Source: Gautieria morchelliformis
Taxonomy: Eukaryota > Basidiomycota > Agaricomycetes > Gomphales > Gomphaceae
Reading direction: 5' to 3'
Assembly: GCA_015179125.1 (NCBI GenBank)
Contig: WHVA01000023.1
Location: forward strand, 416,264-480,263
Length of the DNA: 64,000 nt
Below, piece by piece: positions 1-11,558 of this stretch (position 1 is its first letter; each line of letters starts with the position of its first letter). The notes below the pieces were generated by a model that was not told where the DNA came from, did not search any database, and worked only from the letters and a program-made list of their open reading frames with translations. The position numbers and the translations under genes were made by a program.

Positions 1-275
1 AGAATTATTAAATTTGCAACTAGGTGTTGACATAATATATATTGAGATAGGGAATGCACCGATGGAACAAGTCAATCATATAGTATTCATCACTGGAAGT
101 TAGCTGGTGCGTGGTTCATGCTCGTCCATTTGCGCTACCTGCTCAAGTACCGCAGAGCTCTATATCTTACCAAAATCATTTGAGTAAAACTTTCGGAATG
201 ATTGAATAGTATGAATACATCATTATGAGATAATATAAGCTGCCCTCAACATGACCTGGCTCATGTTATAATAAT

Positions 276-1637
276 TCATATCGCCCAAGAGCCTTCCCTG
301 GCCAAGATACTATCCACCGTATCCTCAAGCGTGTGTTTCCAATCTATGAATGTAGGCAGGCCGAGGACATCCTTCGCCTTACTCGTATCAAACCTAGCTG
401 CAGGCTTCAAGTCTTCCTCAGACACGACCACATTTCCACCATCCGCAAGTCTGCTTTTCAGGCCAGGTCTTACCTTGGCGATATGCCTTACAGCCTCCTT
501 CCAGGTAAAAGTCCCGGAATGTAGGATGATGCGCCGTTTCTCTCCTGGCTTTCTCTCCTTGGCGGAAAGGGAGAGCACAGCACTTCTTGCGATGTCCCTA
601 ATGTCGACAGCGTGTTGGGTCGAGGAGTCGGGAGAAGCCCCAGAAAGCAGCTGATAGATCTCCGCATTGGTGCTGAGAGATGATATGTTGGAGATGACAA
701 GAGAAGGGGCGAAGGGACCATAGACGTATGCGGGCAGTACTGTTTGTGTTCAGTTATTTATAAGGCAATGTGATGGAGAGGAACATATATAAACGTACGG
801 GTTATGAGGTCAATTTCAGGGTGTGCTTCAGCAAATTCCCAGGCAGCACGCTCTGCAAGGGTTTTAGACGCAGCATATGTGGTGATGGCAGGGGCATCGG
901 GCGTAACATCCTCCTTCGACACCTGTCTCCAGTCTAACCCAAATAATGAACGACAAGAAATCAAGTCAGCTAGCGTACCCACCTTTATCAGTGAAAACGC
1001 GCGATCCGTCGGCCAGGTCTTCCGGCTTAGTGAATACCGCAGCAAAACTGCTGAGAACTGTGATTTTGAACACTTTGGCCTTATACGCCTGCTGCATTAT
1101 GTTCATCGTGCCGCCTATTGCGACCTGAAGTTACTGTTAGGTTCAGCCTGGACGACTCGAAAGGTAACTGGAGAGTCGAACCTTCCCAGGATCCGCCTCC
1201 CTCCCAATTATGGGTGAGGCAACGTGAATCACAGCATTGACATCTGCAGTACGCATTCGGAGGACCGTATCTATTAGACAGAACGAATACGTGATTAAGC
1301 AGCCCTGCATACCCCGTAGAGCTTCAGAGAAATCGCCCCCAATGAGATCGTCCACGGCTGTTACTTCGAAGTTAGGGTGGGGGCAGTTCTTTCGCAGCTG
1401 TTCCGCCTTGTTTGAGCGAGAAGTTCTGCAGGAGCACAATGTGAGCAGGAGCACTGAGAAAAAGGATCAAACCAGAGCTGCCTTACCCTCTTACGACGAA
1501 TCCAGCTTGCAGCAGGTGTTCTACGATTTGAGAGCCGATGAATCCGGAAGCTCCAGTGACCTGAAAGTTGAACTTTTAGGATACGGCCACTCGCAAAGAG
1601 TTGTCTAACTCACGAGTATTCTGTTTTGCGAAGACAT
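276..1637 (-). CDS. NAD(P)-dependent extended short-chain reductase (dihydroflavonol/cinnamoyl-CoA reductase-like)
   Basis: Seven exons read cleanly on the minus strand: 1637-1614, 1560-1487, 1425-1313, 1243-1182, 1124-983, 933-799 and 739-276, giving 1014 nt (337 aa) with all phases consistent. The start MSSQNRIL was chosen because its splice joins directly to the Rossmann motif VTGASGFIG near residues 9-17. Further family marks are VIHVASP, a serine-bearing VLSSFAAV, the catalytic YAASK (YxxxK) and the PAYVYGP stretch. These place it in the NAD-dependent epimerase/dehydratase family, whose members reduce flavonols, cinnamoyl-CoA, methylglyoxal or other aldehydes and ketones in the cytosol. 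The real substrate cannot be read from sequence. The gene looks intact, with no frameshift or missing key residue, and no neighbour suggests a pathway. Confidence 0.88.
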
Positions 1638-3020
1638 TTAGTGCGTGGTTTCAAACTTGGTTGGTGAAACCAGCCATGGTCGTCGCACCAACTTTTATAC
1701 CCAATAGAACTGAATGACGTGGCCTCCTGTCTCGCTAACGACCATTGTGCTCTGCGATATGTCGGGGACTCTGGCATTGTATAGGCTGAGCATTGTATAG
1801 GCTGACTAACTAAAACACAATCCTTACCGATATATCGCGTCACTGTTGCGTCACAGTAAAAAATAATTATTCGTAATTACTAGCATAAAGTGTCCACAGT
1901 TTTCAGCGCCCCATCCCCAACAGCTATTATCACATAGCCACACACAACCGTACTATGTAATTAGAAAGATTTAAGATCTCATGCACAACAAAGTGCAAGG
2001 CATCGAAGCGCCAAGCTTTACTCCTACAACCAATGTCGAAAGCAGGATAAGGAACAATACGCGGTGAGAGAGACTAGACAGATGGACTTGGCAACGAGAA
2101 TCAGCACAGGAGTGGAGGGTGTCAGGATTCTAGAGACAACGGGGAATACAGCATCAAGCTGACAGCCTCCAAAGTCTGTGATCCTGATGGGAGGACGATG
2201 ATGACGCCGAGGGACAGACGGAGACCATGACAAACAAGGCAGGGGATATCGTCTTACATAGTGCGTGGCCCCAAAAGACAAAAATTGGATAAAAATAAAT
2301 AATAAAAATAAAAAGGAAGGGGATAATTAGACACAAAAGGGAAACGACTGTCAGCTTGGAAATTCGACTGAGCAAGAGGCATCAGCAGGATTCAGTGGAT
2401 GATGCGGTTTTGGCTTGGGGGACTAGGACATACAATTGCTACTCACAGAGGAATGGTTAGCGGTGAGAATGATTAGTAGCGGTGAAGTTCTTTACTGTTC
2501 ATACTTTCATTCGCCTCCCGGTTCTACTATCAAGAACCGCGTTGCCTGTTGCCACCAGTAATTGCCCACCGTCAAACATAGCACGGCCCCACAGAAAAGA
2601 AAACTAGGGCACATCATTATATATCGGAACGTGTATATATGACAAGAAGGATCATACCACTCGAACTCCTCTTCGTTGAATACACAGATGCAAGAAAGAC
2701 TGGAGAGGGGCTGGTGCATACATGCATAAACGTCATACATGACGACGGCAGGTCATATCCGAATCTAGGCAAAGATAAGATACGAAACCGAAACGGTATG
2801 TAGGTGACGAAGCATATTATAAAATCGACCGATTGAGGAAAAAATGAATACAACATTATTACTCAGTCCATCATCAAATACAAAGAAACGTCCGGGGTTA
2901 GAGAGCGAATGTCCACGTGCAGATGTCCTACTAGATCATGAAGAGCGGTTAGCTGACGGGACGAGCCAACCTAAACTGCACGGCGTCAACAACGTACCTC
3001 TCATAAGGCGAAGATGCTGT
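1638..3020. other. Intergenic region, no gene recognised
   Basis: AT-rich spacer between two minus-strand genes. Open frames here are short and lack any family resemblance or splice logic. Promoter elements of the upstream reductase should lie just above position 1637, but I see no clear TATA box. A short direct repeat of the type attgtatagg occurs around 1778-1804. Confidence 0.5.
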
Positions 3021-3811
3021 TCAATCGAGCCACAGATCAGTGCTGCAAGGCCCATCACTTTCCCGGGACCATGTAAGCCACGCTTCGTACGAAAGCTCGT
3101 CGTCCACAATGTCAGGGTACACTTTACTGGAGAGGACAATGCCGTCGGCCTCGCGACCCGTCTTTGTCGCCAACGCAGTTACTAGTTCGTCCCATGGGGG
3201 CACGGCGGGGAACTGAAAGAGAGAGGCTGGTTCATGCTGGTCGTGCTGAGATATATACACGTCGAAGCCGAACAGATCCTGTAGGTAAGCGGTTAGGACG
3301 GTAGTTGTGAATGCAAGGGGTGACACACATGACTACCACGGAACAATCTCGAGTTCGGAGCTAGCGACATGGTGTCGATGCTGCTGCTCGATAAGTTGGC
3401 CTCAGAGAGAGGGGCTTCTCGTTCGGACTGCTCTAAAGACGAGGCAGACGTGGAGTCGAATTCTTCTTCTAACCCACCAAACATATGGGGCGCTTCGATG
3501 GGGGAAATATATGAGTGGGCTGGAGCTCGAGCGAACAAGTCTGAGCTGTCGGCGAGGACAGGCATCTGTCTCGTATTGGTATCTGGCAGGATAGGGATGC
3601 CTGTAGCCTCTGAGGTACGGAGCTTCAGCTTAGCGAAGCAGCGTCGCAAAGGAGAGGGTGAAGGGTCAGAAGACAAGAGGATGATTCTCTGTACGTTTAT
3701 GCCACAGTATAAATGGCAGCCTCGATTTTCGGAAGTTGTAGACATAAGCCGTACTCGAGACATGTCGCGGACAGGCGGCGAGTCCGAATGCGGTCCCGAG
3801 ACCATCGCCAT
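3021..3811 (-). CDS. Hypothetical protein, acidic and serine-rich, two exons
   Basis: Exon 1 runs 3811-3329 and exon 2 runs 3278-3021. They are joined across a 50-bp intron (3328-3279) with GTGTGT donor, a CTAAC branch site and CTACAG acceptor, giving about 246 aa. The first half is Ser/Glu-rich and looks disordered. The second half reads like folded protein (DLFGFDVYISQHD, then VYPDIVDDELSYEAWLTW). I do not recognise the family. The reading frame ends soon after LTWSRES, but the +1 frame beyond it continues with a convincing stretch (GLAALICGSIEQHLRL) and a GTACGT donor near 2977. So either the stop is real or a one-base frameshift has truncated the gene. The start codon at 3811 is the first ATG in frame and is not otherwise supported. 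Confidence 0.5.
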
Positions 3812-4372
3812 CTTACTTGGAACTGGGCCTGGTCTCTGGACCGCATTCGGACCTGAAGGGAAAGCATACGTATCGATCAGTGAGGTAAGTCTTATTCCAC
3901 AAGTTATAACATATGGTGAGAGTCAAGACGGGAGTTGTTGAGCATCTATGGGCGTTAGATGCTGGTTGGTACAGCCAGACAGTTCGTTCGTATTTTCAGG
4001 TCACAGGTCCAGGCGCAACGGTTGGGGTGTCCTAGAATGTCTCGGGCTGACGCGACCTCGGGATTCGGGGGAGCTCGCCAGCGCTCGGGATCCGATGAGC
4101 TAAGTACCCTCTTCACCAAGCACCTTCTGCATGAGTGCCTTCAAGTGTCTGTATCGTTGTCTAGAACCCAGAAGTTTGTTGCATTTGGGTCGGCAGTGGC
4201 ATGGTGCTTTGTCGTGAAGTCAGCTAAAGAAAATTAAGTCTGTCCTTTCAAGCTCCGACAATCACGTTTTGCATCTCTCTCCGCCACTACCACCACCACC
4301 ATTTAACCCTTTCGTTACTACCGCTCACTAGCACTTTTCCTCCGCTTCCCTCAATAACACCTTTATAACATC

Positions 4373-5076
4373 ATGAATCTATCCATGCTCAATGATCCGC
4401 GTGTTCTCATGGACTTCTGGTACGTGTTCTCACTAATGCGCATATTAAAATGGTAACCCTACGATCTACTGACGATAACGTATTCTATCTCTGAGGAAGG
4501 CTTTTAGTACCCACGGAATTGATGACGATGACATTCTGGAATCGCTGAACGCTTGTAAGACTTTTCCAAGTCGATATGCGAAAGCGACTGTATGCGTACT
4601 TAATCTCCTCTATTTCAGTCTCTAATGCAGTCCAACAATCTCAGAATAATATAGAACGTGACCTCACTCCCTCTACCGATAATTCTTCCTCTCTGCCTCC
4701 ATCCTCAGATCCAGCACTACAGCCCAAGATCGACACTCCGAGCAACGACACTGATATAACGAACCAGATGTTCTACAGCAGGTTGAATCAACAGCACAGT
4801 GCGAAAGGAGTGCGAAAAACGAGCCAAACATTGCTACTCGTTACCTTTGTTGTACCTCCTTGCTTACGCCCGCTCGCACACAGGCAATACAAGTCGGCCG
4901 CGTGCGCACACGACGCTCCGCCTCATAGGCACGCTGCGTGTGCCCGGGTGGATGTTCGACGCCGTACGCTCACCCGCACACGGCGTCTTTACCTGCACAC
5001 ATGGTGGCTTTATCTGCGCTGCACGCGCCGCCGCCCGTGCCCTCACTCCACATCCACAAAGTGTCCGGGTCGCTGA
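4373..5076 (+). CDS. Hypothetical small spliced gene, 3' end uncertain
   Basis: The ATG at 4373 opens a reading frame that survives two introns: exon 1 4373-4419, exon 2 4508-4554, and exon 3 from 4619 after a TATTTCAG acceptor. Phases agree at both junctions, which is good evidence of a real gene. The product begins MNLSMLNDPRVLMDF, has an acidic DDDD patch, then a Ser/Thr/Pro-rich segment that looks disordered. I cannot assign a family. Exon 3 stays open to the TAG/TGA region near 5076, but protein-like character fades after about 4800. The true end or a further donor probably lies near 4790, just before the choline-kinase-like debris. Confidence 0.4.
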
Positions 5077-5290
5077 TGAATGCCAGGTTCTTCATCTAGT
5101 AGGCGGGCCTGGCCTGTCGGCGCCCACCGGCTGTGGATCTACGGGACGTTCAGGAACGGGCGGGTGGAGGAGTACTACTTCCGGAGCATGACGGTTCGCG
5201 GGGGGGAGGTGAGTCGGTGGTGGGCTGGCGGACGGCGGAGCTGCATAGCGCGGACCTGGCGTGGGTGACGGAGTGCTGGAGAGCGTGCGG
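4918..5290 (+). pseudogene. Choline/ethanolamine kinase remnant, several frameshifts
   Basis: Pieces of a fungal choline kinase N-terminal lobe lie in order but in different frames. TLRVPGW is near 4930-4950. HIHKVSGSLMNARFF (5049-5093) is followed by two stops (TAG TAG at 5097-5102). IYGTFRNGRVEEYY is at about 5137-5180. WRTAELHSADLAW at about 5224-5262 is in yet another frame. In the family these are the segment before the ATP-binding loop (K-x-SG-x-LTNxxFF), the YGxFxxGRxEE strand and the helix ending in LHS. The segment between the second and third pieces, including the usual SRxxEL helix, is missing. The enzyme would phosphorylate choline at the start of the CDP-choline pathway. With these breaks no active product is expected, unless introns or errors explain them. 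Confidence 0.6.
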
Positions 5291-5713
5291 TGCTGGTTGG
5301 GGTCTTCCTGGGAGGTGTTGCGGCTCGCGCGCGGGGGGGGGGGGAGGGGGGGCACAGCTGGCGGCACAGCTGGACGCTCTGGCGGACACGCTAGACCTGA
5401 TCTCCGATGACGACGATAGCGGGACGAAGAGGAAGAGGAGGACTGACGCATTCGTTGAACGCGCTCAAGATCGCTCTGCTTGTCGAACCTCTGCTGCTAG
5501 CTCTCGGCTCTGCCACTCATCGTTCCACCATCTGTTTCTGACGGCTTTCGCTATCGCTGCCTCAAGCGCATTGCAAGTCCGTGTGTTTATTCTGCCTGCT
5601 ATGTTTTCATACCCGTGATCTCTTGTGACCTTATCATTGTAGCTATGCTGTCTACTGGGTGGTCGGCAACGAGCCGCCCGGTTGTGTATTGCATTCTTTT
5701 TCGGCTCCTACTG

Positions 5714-5959
5714 CAGTGTATAGTAGCACTTGATACCAGTGACATGTATACAATTTGAACTTATAAGTAGTGATTTGGACACTGATGAGTAGTGCTTTTA
5801 ATGGTCATTTTTACTACTGCACACATCAGTGCCTTCGACTTCGCCGCAGCTCCATCGAAGGCACTGCGGACAAGTGTCCGGGCACTGATCCGCAGCGGAA
5901 ATGACACTTGTCATCAGTCCCTCCGGAACTGATAACAAGTGCCTTTTCTTCCTACAGTG
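5714..5959. mobile_element. CACTA-like miniature inverted-repeat element
   Basis: The right end reads CTACAGTG outward, so its complement starts CACTGTAGG, as in CACTA/EnSpm elements. Its sub-terminal GCACTTGTTATCAGT matches GCACTTGATACCAGT near the left end (5726-5740) at 13 of 15 positions. Inside lie nested inverted copies of CACTGAT-type motifs and a perfect 12-bp hairpin (5827-5838 with 5855-5866, cagtgccttcga). No coding capacity is seen. The left terminus is diverged and no 3-bp target duplication could be fixed, so the exact bounds are approximate. Confidence 0.5.
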
Positions 5960-6690
5960 AGAGCACGAGAAAGTTTTCCAGCAAAGACGCGCAGATCGAG
6001 CATATCCCTAAAAGGCAGTTCCAAGATCACCCACATGACGCCTCTTCGGTACTTTACGAGAATCTCTGGATGCTTGCATGAATTCACCAACCTTTAGTTA
6101 TCTTGAGAGACGGGATTCCAGACTGAAGAACAGAGCTATCCCCTGAAGTTTCTCAGCGTTGTTACTCACCCGTATTAGTGCCAGTATTGCATGTCCAGAG
6201 GGGCGGTGTTCTTCATGAGGGTGTGAACACTCCGTACTATTCCTAAAGGTGTCTTAGCTCCTTTGCAATCGCCTGCACTCGTCCCGTTCTCTCAAGAGCC
6301 GAGGAGGGGACAGAACTTGGCAGGCTCGGTGCGAAGGTACCGCAGTTTTGGTCAACTTGAGCCTCACACGACCCCGGTTTGAGTTGCCGGGAGCAAAATG
6401 CGGTAGTGCTCATCTCCGCTCCGAAGTACCGGAGCACGCCTGAACCCTCGGCGAAAGAAGAGGAGGGTCTTGGCGGCAAGTCCCAGAAGTGCCGCTGTCA
6501 GATTGCACAGGGTCATAGGACAAGAATTGCAGAAGGGTTGCAATGCAGGTGTTGCATAAGGACCTAACCTACTGTATGTGAACGTGTTGTGGGTGAATGT
6601 CTTATCAGAATTGTATAAATCACGTGCAAGTAACCAGAGGTGGAAGTAATATGAGACAAACGTCAAGCCTGTTGTTCGTTCTCCACTGCC
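5960..6690. other. Intergenic region
   Basis: No recognisable gene. It should contain the promoter of the RING-finger gene starting at 6691. Weak open frames on both strands show no family resemblance. Confidence 0.4.
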
Positions 6691-7605
6691 ATGAATATGT
6701 CAAGTCCTCATTGCGATTGTGCTGTACAAACCTCCTCTTCTATGACAGGGCTCACAGCTCTCATCGACGACGCTACGAATGTCCAGGCTGAAGAGGCTGA
6801 AGACATTGCGCGCTGCCACTCAGGCATGAGTGTCAGCGTAGCTACTCCATATGAGTGGACTCCAGGCGCACAATCTCATTTAAACCCTCAAGAAAGGACT
6901 GGCAAATCAAGTGCAGCCGCGCGGCATTTCGCGAAATACGAGCCACGGCAGCTGGAGCAAATAAGTCATGAGATAGAGCTGGGATGGGATTGTGGGATAT
7001 GGTATGTAAGAGTGGCTGGTTCTGAAGGGTTTTCCTAACCTGCGTCAAGTCTAGAGACGGCGGAAGACCCATGTGTGACACGATGCGGCCACTTATATTG
7101 CCAGTCGCATCTTAACCACGTACGTCTTCATACTTCCAGAGCATTTTATCCACTCACTCTACCATACACCCTTTCATGATACCAGTGGCTCTCTACCCAT
7201 CCCTCTTGCCCCGTTTGCAAAACACATTGCACCCCCGCACAAGATGTGGTGCCTATTTTCTCCCGCGGTCGGGCATCCCCATTGTCCTCACCTATCTCTT
7301 CATCCCCGCGATCGCCTACGCCGTCAGACGACGTACTTCGTGACTGTCGTGCTGCGCCACTCGCCTCAGAAAGCCGCCCCAGATCACCGACAAGAAATGA
7401 CTCCATTATGTCCGATTATGATATATTTCACGCGGACGAACAACCCACACCGATCCCTCCCCTTAGACTTGACTCCGATTCATCCCATTCCCACATACAG
7501 CCAGCCCCCCATCCCCTCACAGTCTCATACCAAGTCGCGCATTACCTCGGCATCGCTTTGCGCATTGTTGGGATAGGCATCATTTTGAGTGTTCTATTAC
7601 GCTGA
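6691..7605 (+). CDS. RNF5/RNF185-like membrane-anchored RING E3 ubiquitin ligase
   Basis: Three exons (6691-7001, 7050-7119, 7186-7605) add to exactly 267 codons (266 aa). The introns have GTATGT and GTACGT donors, and the first has a CCTAACC branch. The RING domain spans the two introns: CGIC, then ETAEDPCVTRCGHLYC, then HPSCPVCK. It is followed by VVPIFSRGRAS, which matches the conserved segment after the RING in RNF5/RNF185 (RMA1 in plants). The C-terminus holds one hydrophobic anchor (YLGIALRIVGIGIILSVLL), as in these ER tail-anchored ligases that act in ER-associated degradation. One zinc ligand is unusual: after HLYC the expected Cys two residues on is His (CQSH). An ATG six bases downstream of the chosen start is equally possible. 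The middle is Ser/Pro-rich and probably flexible. Confidence 0.88.
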
Positions 7606-8678
7606 GGTCTTAGGTGGTTGCCTGAGTCTAACAAACTCTTTCCCGCTTCCTGTCAAATCAACAGCAGTGAAGCCACATATGACATGATACATCGCTCCAC
7701 GCTGGATATTATACACACCTGCATAATGGGTAGTGCAGTTGTTCCCGGATCTCTAGCATTTTTGTCGGGTCAGGATGCTGTAGCTCGCCATGTCCACCTC
7801 TCTTATGGTTTCGGTTCATAATTGGTTTACCGTATTCTGCCACCCTACTTCACTAAATGGCATTGCAGTCCCTCGGCAACGTTGGATGGCGAGCTGGATT
7901 CCCATATCGTTGAAACTACAGGACAGATGATCAGTTAGTAGGGAATAAAAGTGGACCCTTTTTATCCAGACCAGCACTCCTGATCATTTCATCCGTTTCC
8001 CATCATCCTGCCGGCTCGATCATGTACAGATCCGAATCTTATGGCAAATCATGTGTCAGACTGGCTACTAGAGCAGACGGGTCATCACATGTAAGCTTGC
8101 CAGAGCTGTATACAAACAACAGCTCCATGGCATCGATGAACACCCTTCTGACGAGCGGCTAGTAGAGCGCTGGAATGATGAATAACACGTTTTCTTTGTA
8201 CAAGTTTGAGGGTGGTCGCAGAAGGAAAAAACGGCTTAGGTATTATTAGGCGCCGAGCGCGCACTATACAGTACCCCAGAAAAACAATGCGAGGTTAACT
8301 GACTCCAACATACATCACGTATGACGCGTTCACGGCGCTGACCGCCAGTTTTCCGCGTGCGGGAATCTTGAACTTCAATGGCGTTTTTGTGTAAAAATAG
8401 TGGGAATCAAAACGGAAATATTATCTGGTTCAATGCGGAAGCATAACTGATGTATTCAACTTCCGTTTCCGGGAATCCAGCGCTTTGCCCCGTGGGTACT
8501 TAAAACTTTCAAACGGCAGCGAAGTATGATAGGAGTTCGCCGCGGGACCAATTGACAAAGTGCGAAATCACGTGCCCACTCCAACTGCGGTGGAACAACA
8601 AGCCGAAATGCCTTCAAGTCAATCTCTTGGACCATCACTACTAGGTGGTTGTGACGAATAATACTTGATTCCACGCCC
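7606..8678. other. Intergenic region
   Basis: About 1.07 kb between the RING gene and the P450 gene, both on the plus strand. No coding pattern or repeat was recognised. It should hold the RING gene terminator and the P450 promoter. Confidence 0.4.
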
Positions 8679-11303
8679 ATGGTGTACTCTTCGGACGTAT
8701 TCTTCGAGGTGATAAGCCCCACATACATCTACCTCACACTCGGACGTACGTGGTCTTTCATTACAATACGAAGATTTAAGCAAATCTTACCCTCAAATAT
8801 TAAGTCCTATCTGTTTATGCCCTCCTCCATCAGCTTTTCCTCAGGCCCCTCTTTTTTTCGCCTCTTCGACATGTGCCGGGGCCGCGGTTCGGCCATCCTC
8901 TTTATGGTCAATTTAAGAATATTGTTACCGCAGAAGCCGGTGCGTACACTCTTCCACCGCGGCCCCATGTAGCTCAGCATGTGGCACCGACCAGGCACGC
9001 TCCAACGTGAATGGGCAGAAAAATATGGACCTGTTGTCCGGGCTATCGGTCCTCTAGGAGTTGAGAGGATGATGTTTCTTACCCCGAACGCCCTTCAACG
9101 TATCCTTGTGACCGATTGGATCAACTATCCTCGAGTAATTGCGTTCTTTTGCATGTCTAGCGGCGTTGTTAACCTTCAACTTTCACCTCACTAGCCGGAC
9201 TTTCTGCGCAATATTCTTGGGATATCTGCAGGCTATGGTCTATTGACTGTGACAGGGACTAAACACAAACAAATGCGACGCGCCATGAATCCCGCCTTCT
9301 CCCTTCCTAATCTCATGGCTCGTGAGTACACAAAATCGATCGATCCAAGCAATCTATTTTATTGTACCATCGTCAGAGACCGATATGTACTACCCGCCAC
9401 TCGAAGGGTGCGTGTTTTCTGCCCAAAAGAGCAACCAAAGGACTCCCAACTGAAACTAGTTCCCCTCAGTCTGGTTAAAGTCCTTTATGATCGGATTGGT
9501 TCCCAACCCAGCCCAGAAGCTGGAGTCGAAGTAGAAATGTATGATTGGAGTAAGTATAATCCACACTCTCATTCGTGTTGTCTTGATCACACACACTTTC
9601 TCGCTTCAGTGTCTAAGGTCACTTTGGACATCATTTGTGACACGGCGTTTGGCTACCATACAGACTCTGTCCACAACCCCCATAATGAGCTCGCATTAGC
9701 TTACCATGAACTGATTAATCTTCAAAGTGGTGGGTCGGGTCGGGTCTCCGTACATAACAGACTCTACTGATCCCGTATCACATATTTCCACCGACGGCCC
9801 TGAAACGTTCTTTACAGGCTCAAACATAGCGCGCTTTGTGGCCCTCCTCACTATACCAGGCTTCCCAAGGCTTCTTCGTAGTGACTTTGCTTACCGAAAT
9901 CGCCAGTGGCTCTTCCGTGGCTCGTTCTTGTGTGAGCGCTCCCGCCAAAGGACCTTCACTCGTACAGAAGACTGATTGCACTGCCTTCCGCCACTTTTCT
10001 TCTGAACCACTGTCAAGCTCCGTCACGGACCCTCCTTTCAGCAATGCATCGCATCAATGCTGTGGCCAGAGAGATGCTCAAGGAGAAGCTCGCCGAAGCT
10101 GATGTAAAAGATGCGGCGAGTAAGCGAGATATTATGAGCCTTTTGGTCCGGTATCTGCTTTCATGTTATTTTGTGATGTTTCGCTCTTATGATTGTTGTT
10201 ACTTCAAGTGCACGAATGAATGAAAAGGGAGACGGCTATAGGATGAGTGACCAAGACTTGGTTGAGCAAGTGGTTAGTTCACTATCAAATACACTCCTTT
10301 CTGGCCACGCCCTGACCTTCCATGGTTCAAATATCTAGCTTACATTCCTTGGCGCTGGACATGAGGTAGTCTCCCCCTACTTTGTTCACCCACTTAATCG
10401 CGAACTTATGCATCACCTTTCGCTCCTCAGACTACAGCGTCTGGGCTCTCGTGGACTCTCTGGCTACTTGCAAAATCTCAAGAGGCTCAGAATCGTTTGC
10501 GTACTGAAGTGACACCGATCATTCAGAATAATCCTCGTCCAGACTATCGCACTTTGAAGGACCTGCAGTGGCTGGACTGCGTCGTGTGAGCAGCCCATTA
10601 TGATAAGTCATATAACACTCAACATTTTTTTTCAGAATGGAATCGCTTCGAGTACTTCCACCTGTTCCAATGACGGTCCGTAAAGTTCAAAAAGATGATT
10701 GGGTGGAAGGGCTGTACCTTCCCAAGGGGACGCTATTGTATATCCCGGTATGTTTCGCCTACAGTAGACCGCTGATGTTTTTGAATGATACTGTGTTATG
10801 TACAGATTCGTGTTGTGAACACCTGGTCCAAGATTTGGGGGGATGACGCCCAAGAGTGAGGTTATCCGCTATATTCTGATTTTGCTCCCTACGATTTTTT
10901 TCATATACCAGGTTCCGCCCCGAAAGATGGCTCAACCTTCCTTCTACTTACAACCCGACGTTCTCCCTGCTTTCTTTCATCACTGGACCACACGCTTGTA
11001 TAGGCCGCACTATGGCGATCATGGAAATGAAAGCTATCTTGGCGTACGTGATGCTGCATACGATGCAACCATTCGCCTTGTTCTCAGCCACCTAATTGCT
11101 TTTCTTTGGCACAGAATTCTCATTGCTCACTTTACTTTCGAGCCTGCGTACGAGGGGCAAATGGCCAACCCAACGGCAGCTATAACCATGAGTGAGTTGT
11201 CCAACTCCCCGGCGTGATATTTGAATGATCTCTATCATTTGCCTTAGAACCAGCTGATACCCTCCCCCTAAGAGTCAAGATAGTTGGTAACGTAGGCACC
11301 TGA
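8679..11303 (+). CDS. Cytochrome P450 monooxygenase (basidiomycete microsomal type)
   Basis: At least twelve exons can be joined in phase from the proline-rich hinge (HVPGPRF, about 8870) to the stop TGA at 11301-11303. Family marks are WAEKYGPVVRA, the I-helix oxygen-activation motif GAGHETTAS (split by an intron), the ExxR helix ESLRVLPP, the PERW segment (FRPERW) and the heme loop FITGPHACIG at 10976-11005 with the thiolate Cys. The canonical Arg two residues before the Cys is His here, a substitution I recall from other basidiomycete P450s. The enzyme would be a heme monooxygenase on the ER, reduced by cytochrome P450 reductase; the substrate is unknown. The N-terminal exon (8679 to about 8749) fits in phase, but its product lacks a clear membrane anchor, so the true start may be elsewhere. 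Confidence 0.88.
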
Positions 11304-11558
11304 GATGTTGGGACAGCTAAAGCAGACAATGTATATACGCCATATATAAACAAGCGCCTTCAAGTGTCCTTCAAGTTTACAAAGAGATTAAACGCGATAG
11401 ACTCGCTCAACAACTGGCAGCTCAGAAAGGTTTTGTGTGGAGTTGGGGTATTGTTACACGTATCAATCTCAAGGTACCGAACGCATACATTGAAGCACAG
11501 GATTCGCTGGAAAGTTTGAGTCTACGACAGGACTCGCGACTGGCTGAGATCGTCATGA

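Noticed and set aside
3369..4237. Long plus-strand open frames opposite the hypothetical gene
   Set aside because: They overlap the better-supported minus-strand exons and show no splice logic or family motif.
8456..8728. 90-codon minus-strand frame overlapping the P450 start
   Set aside because: No motif, and it overlaps the better supported P450 gene on the other strand.
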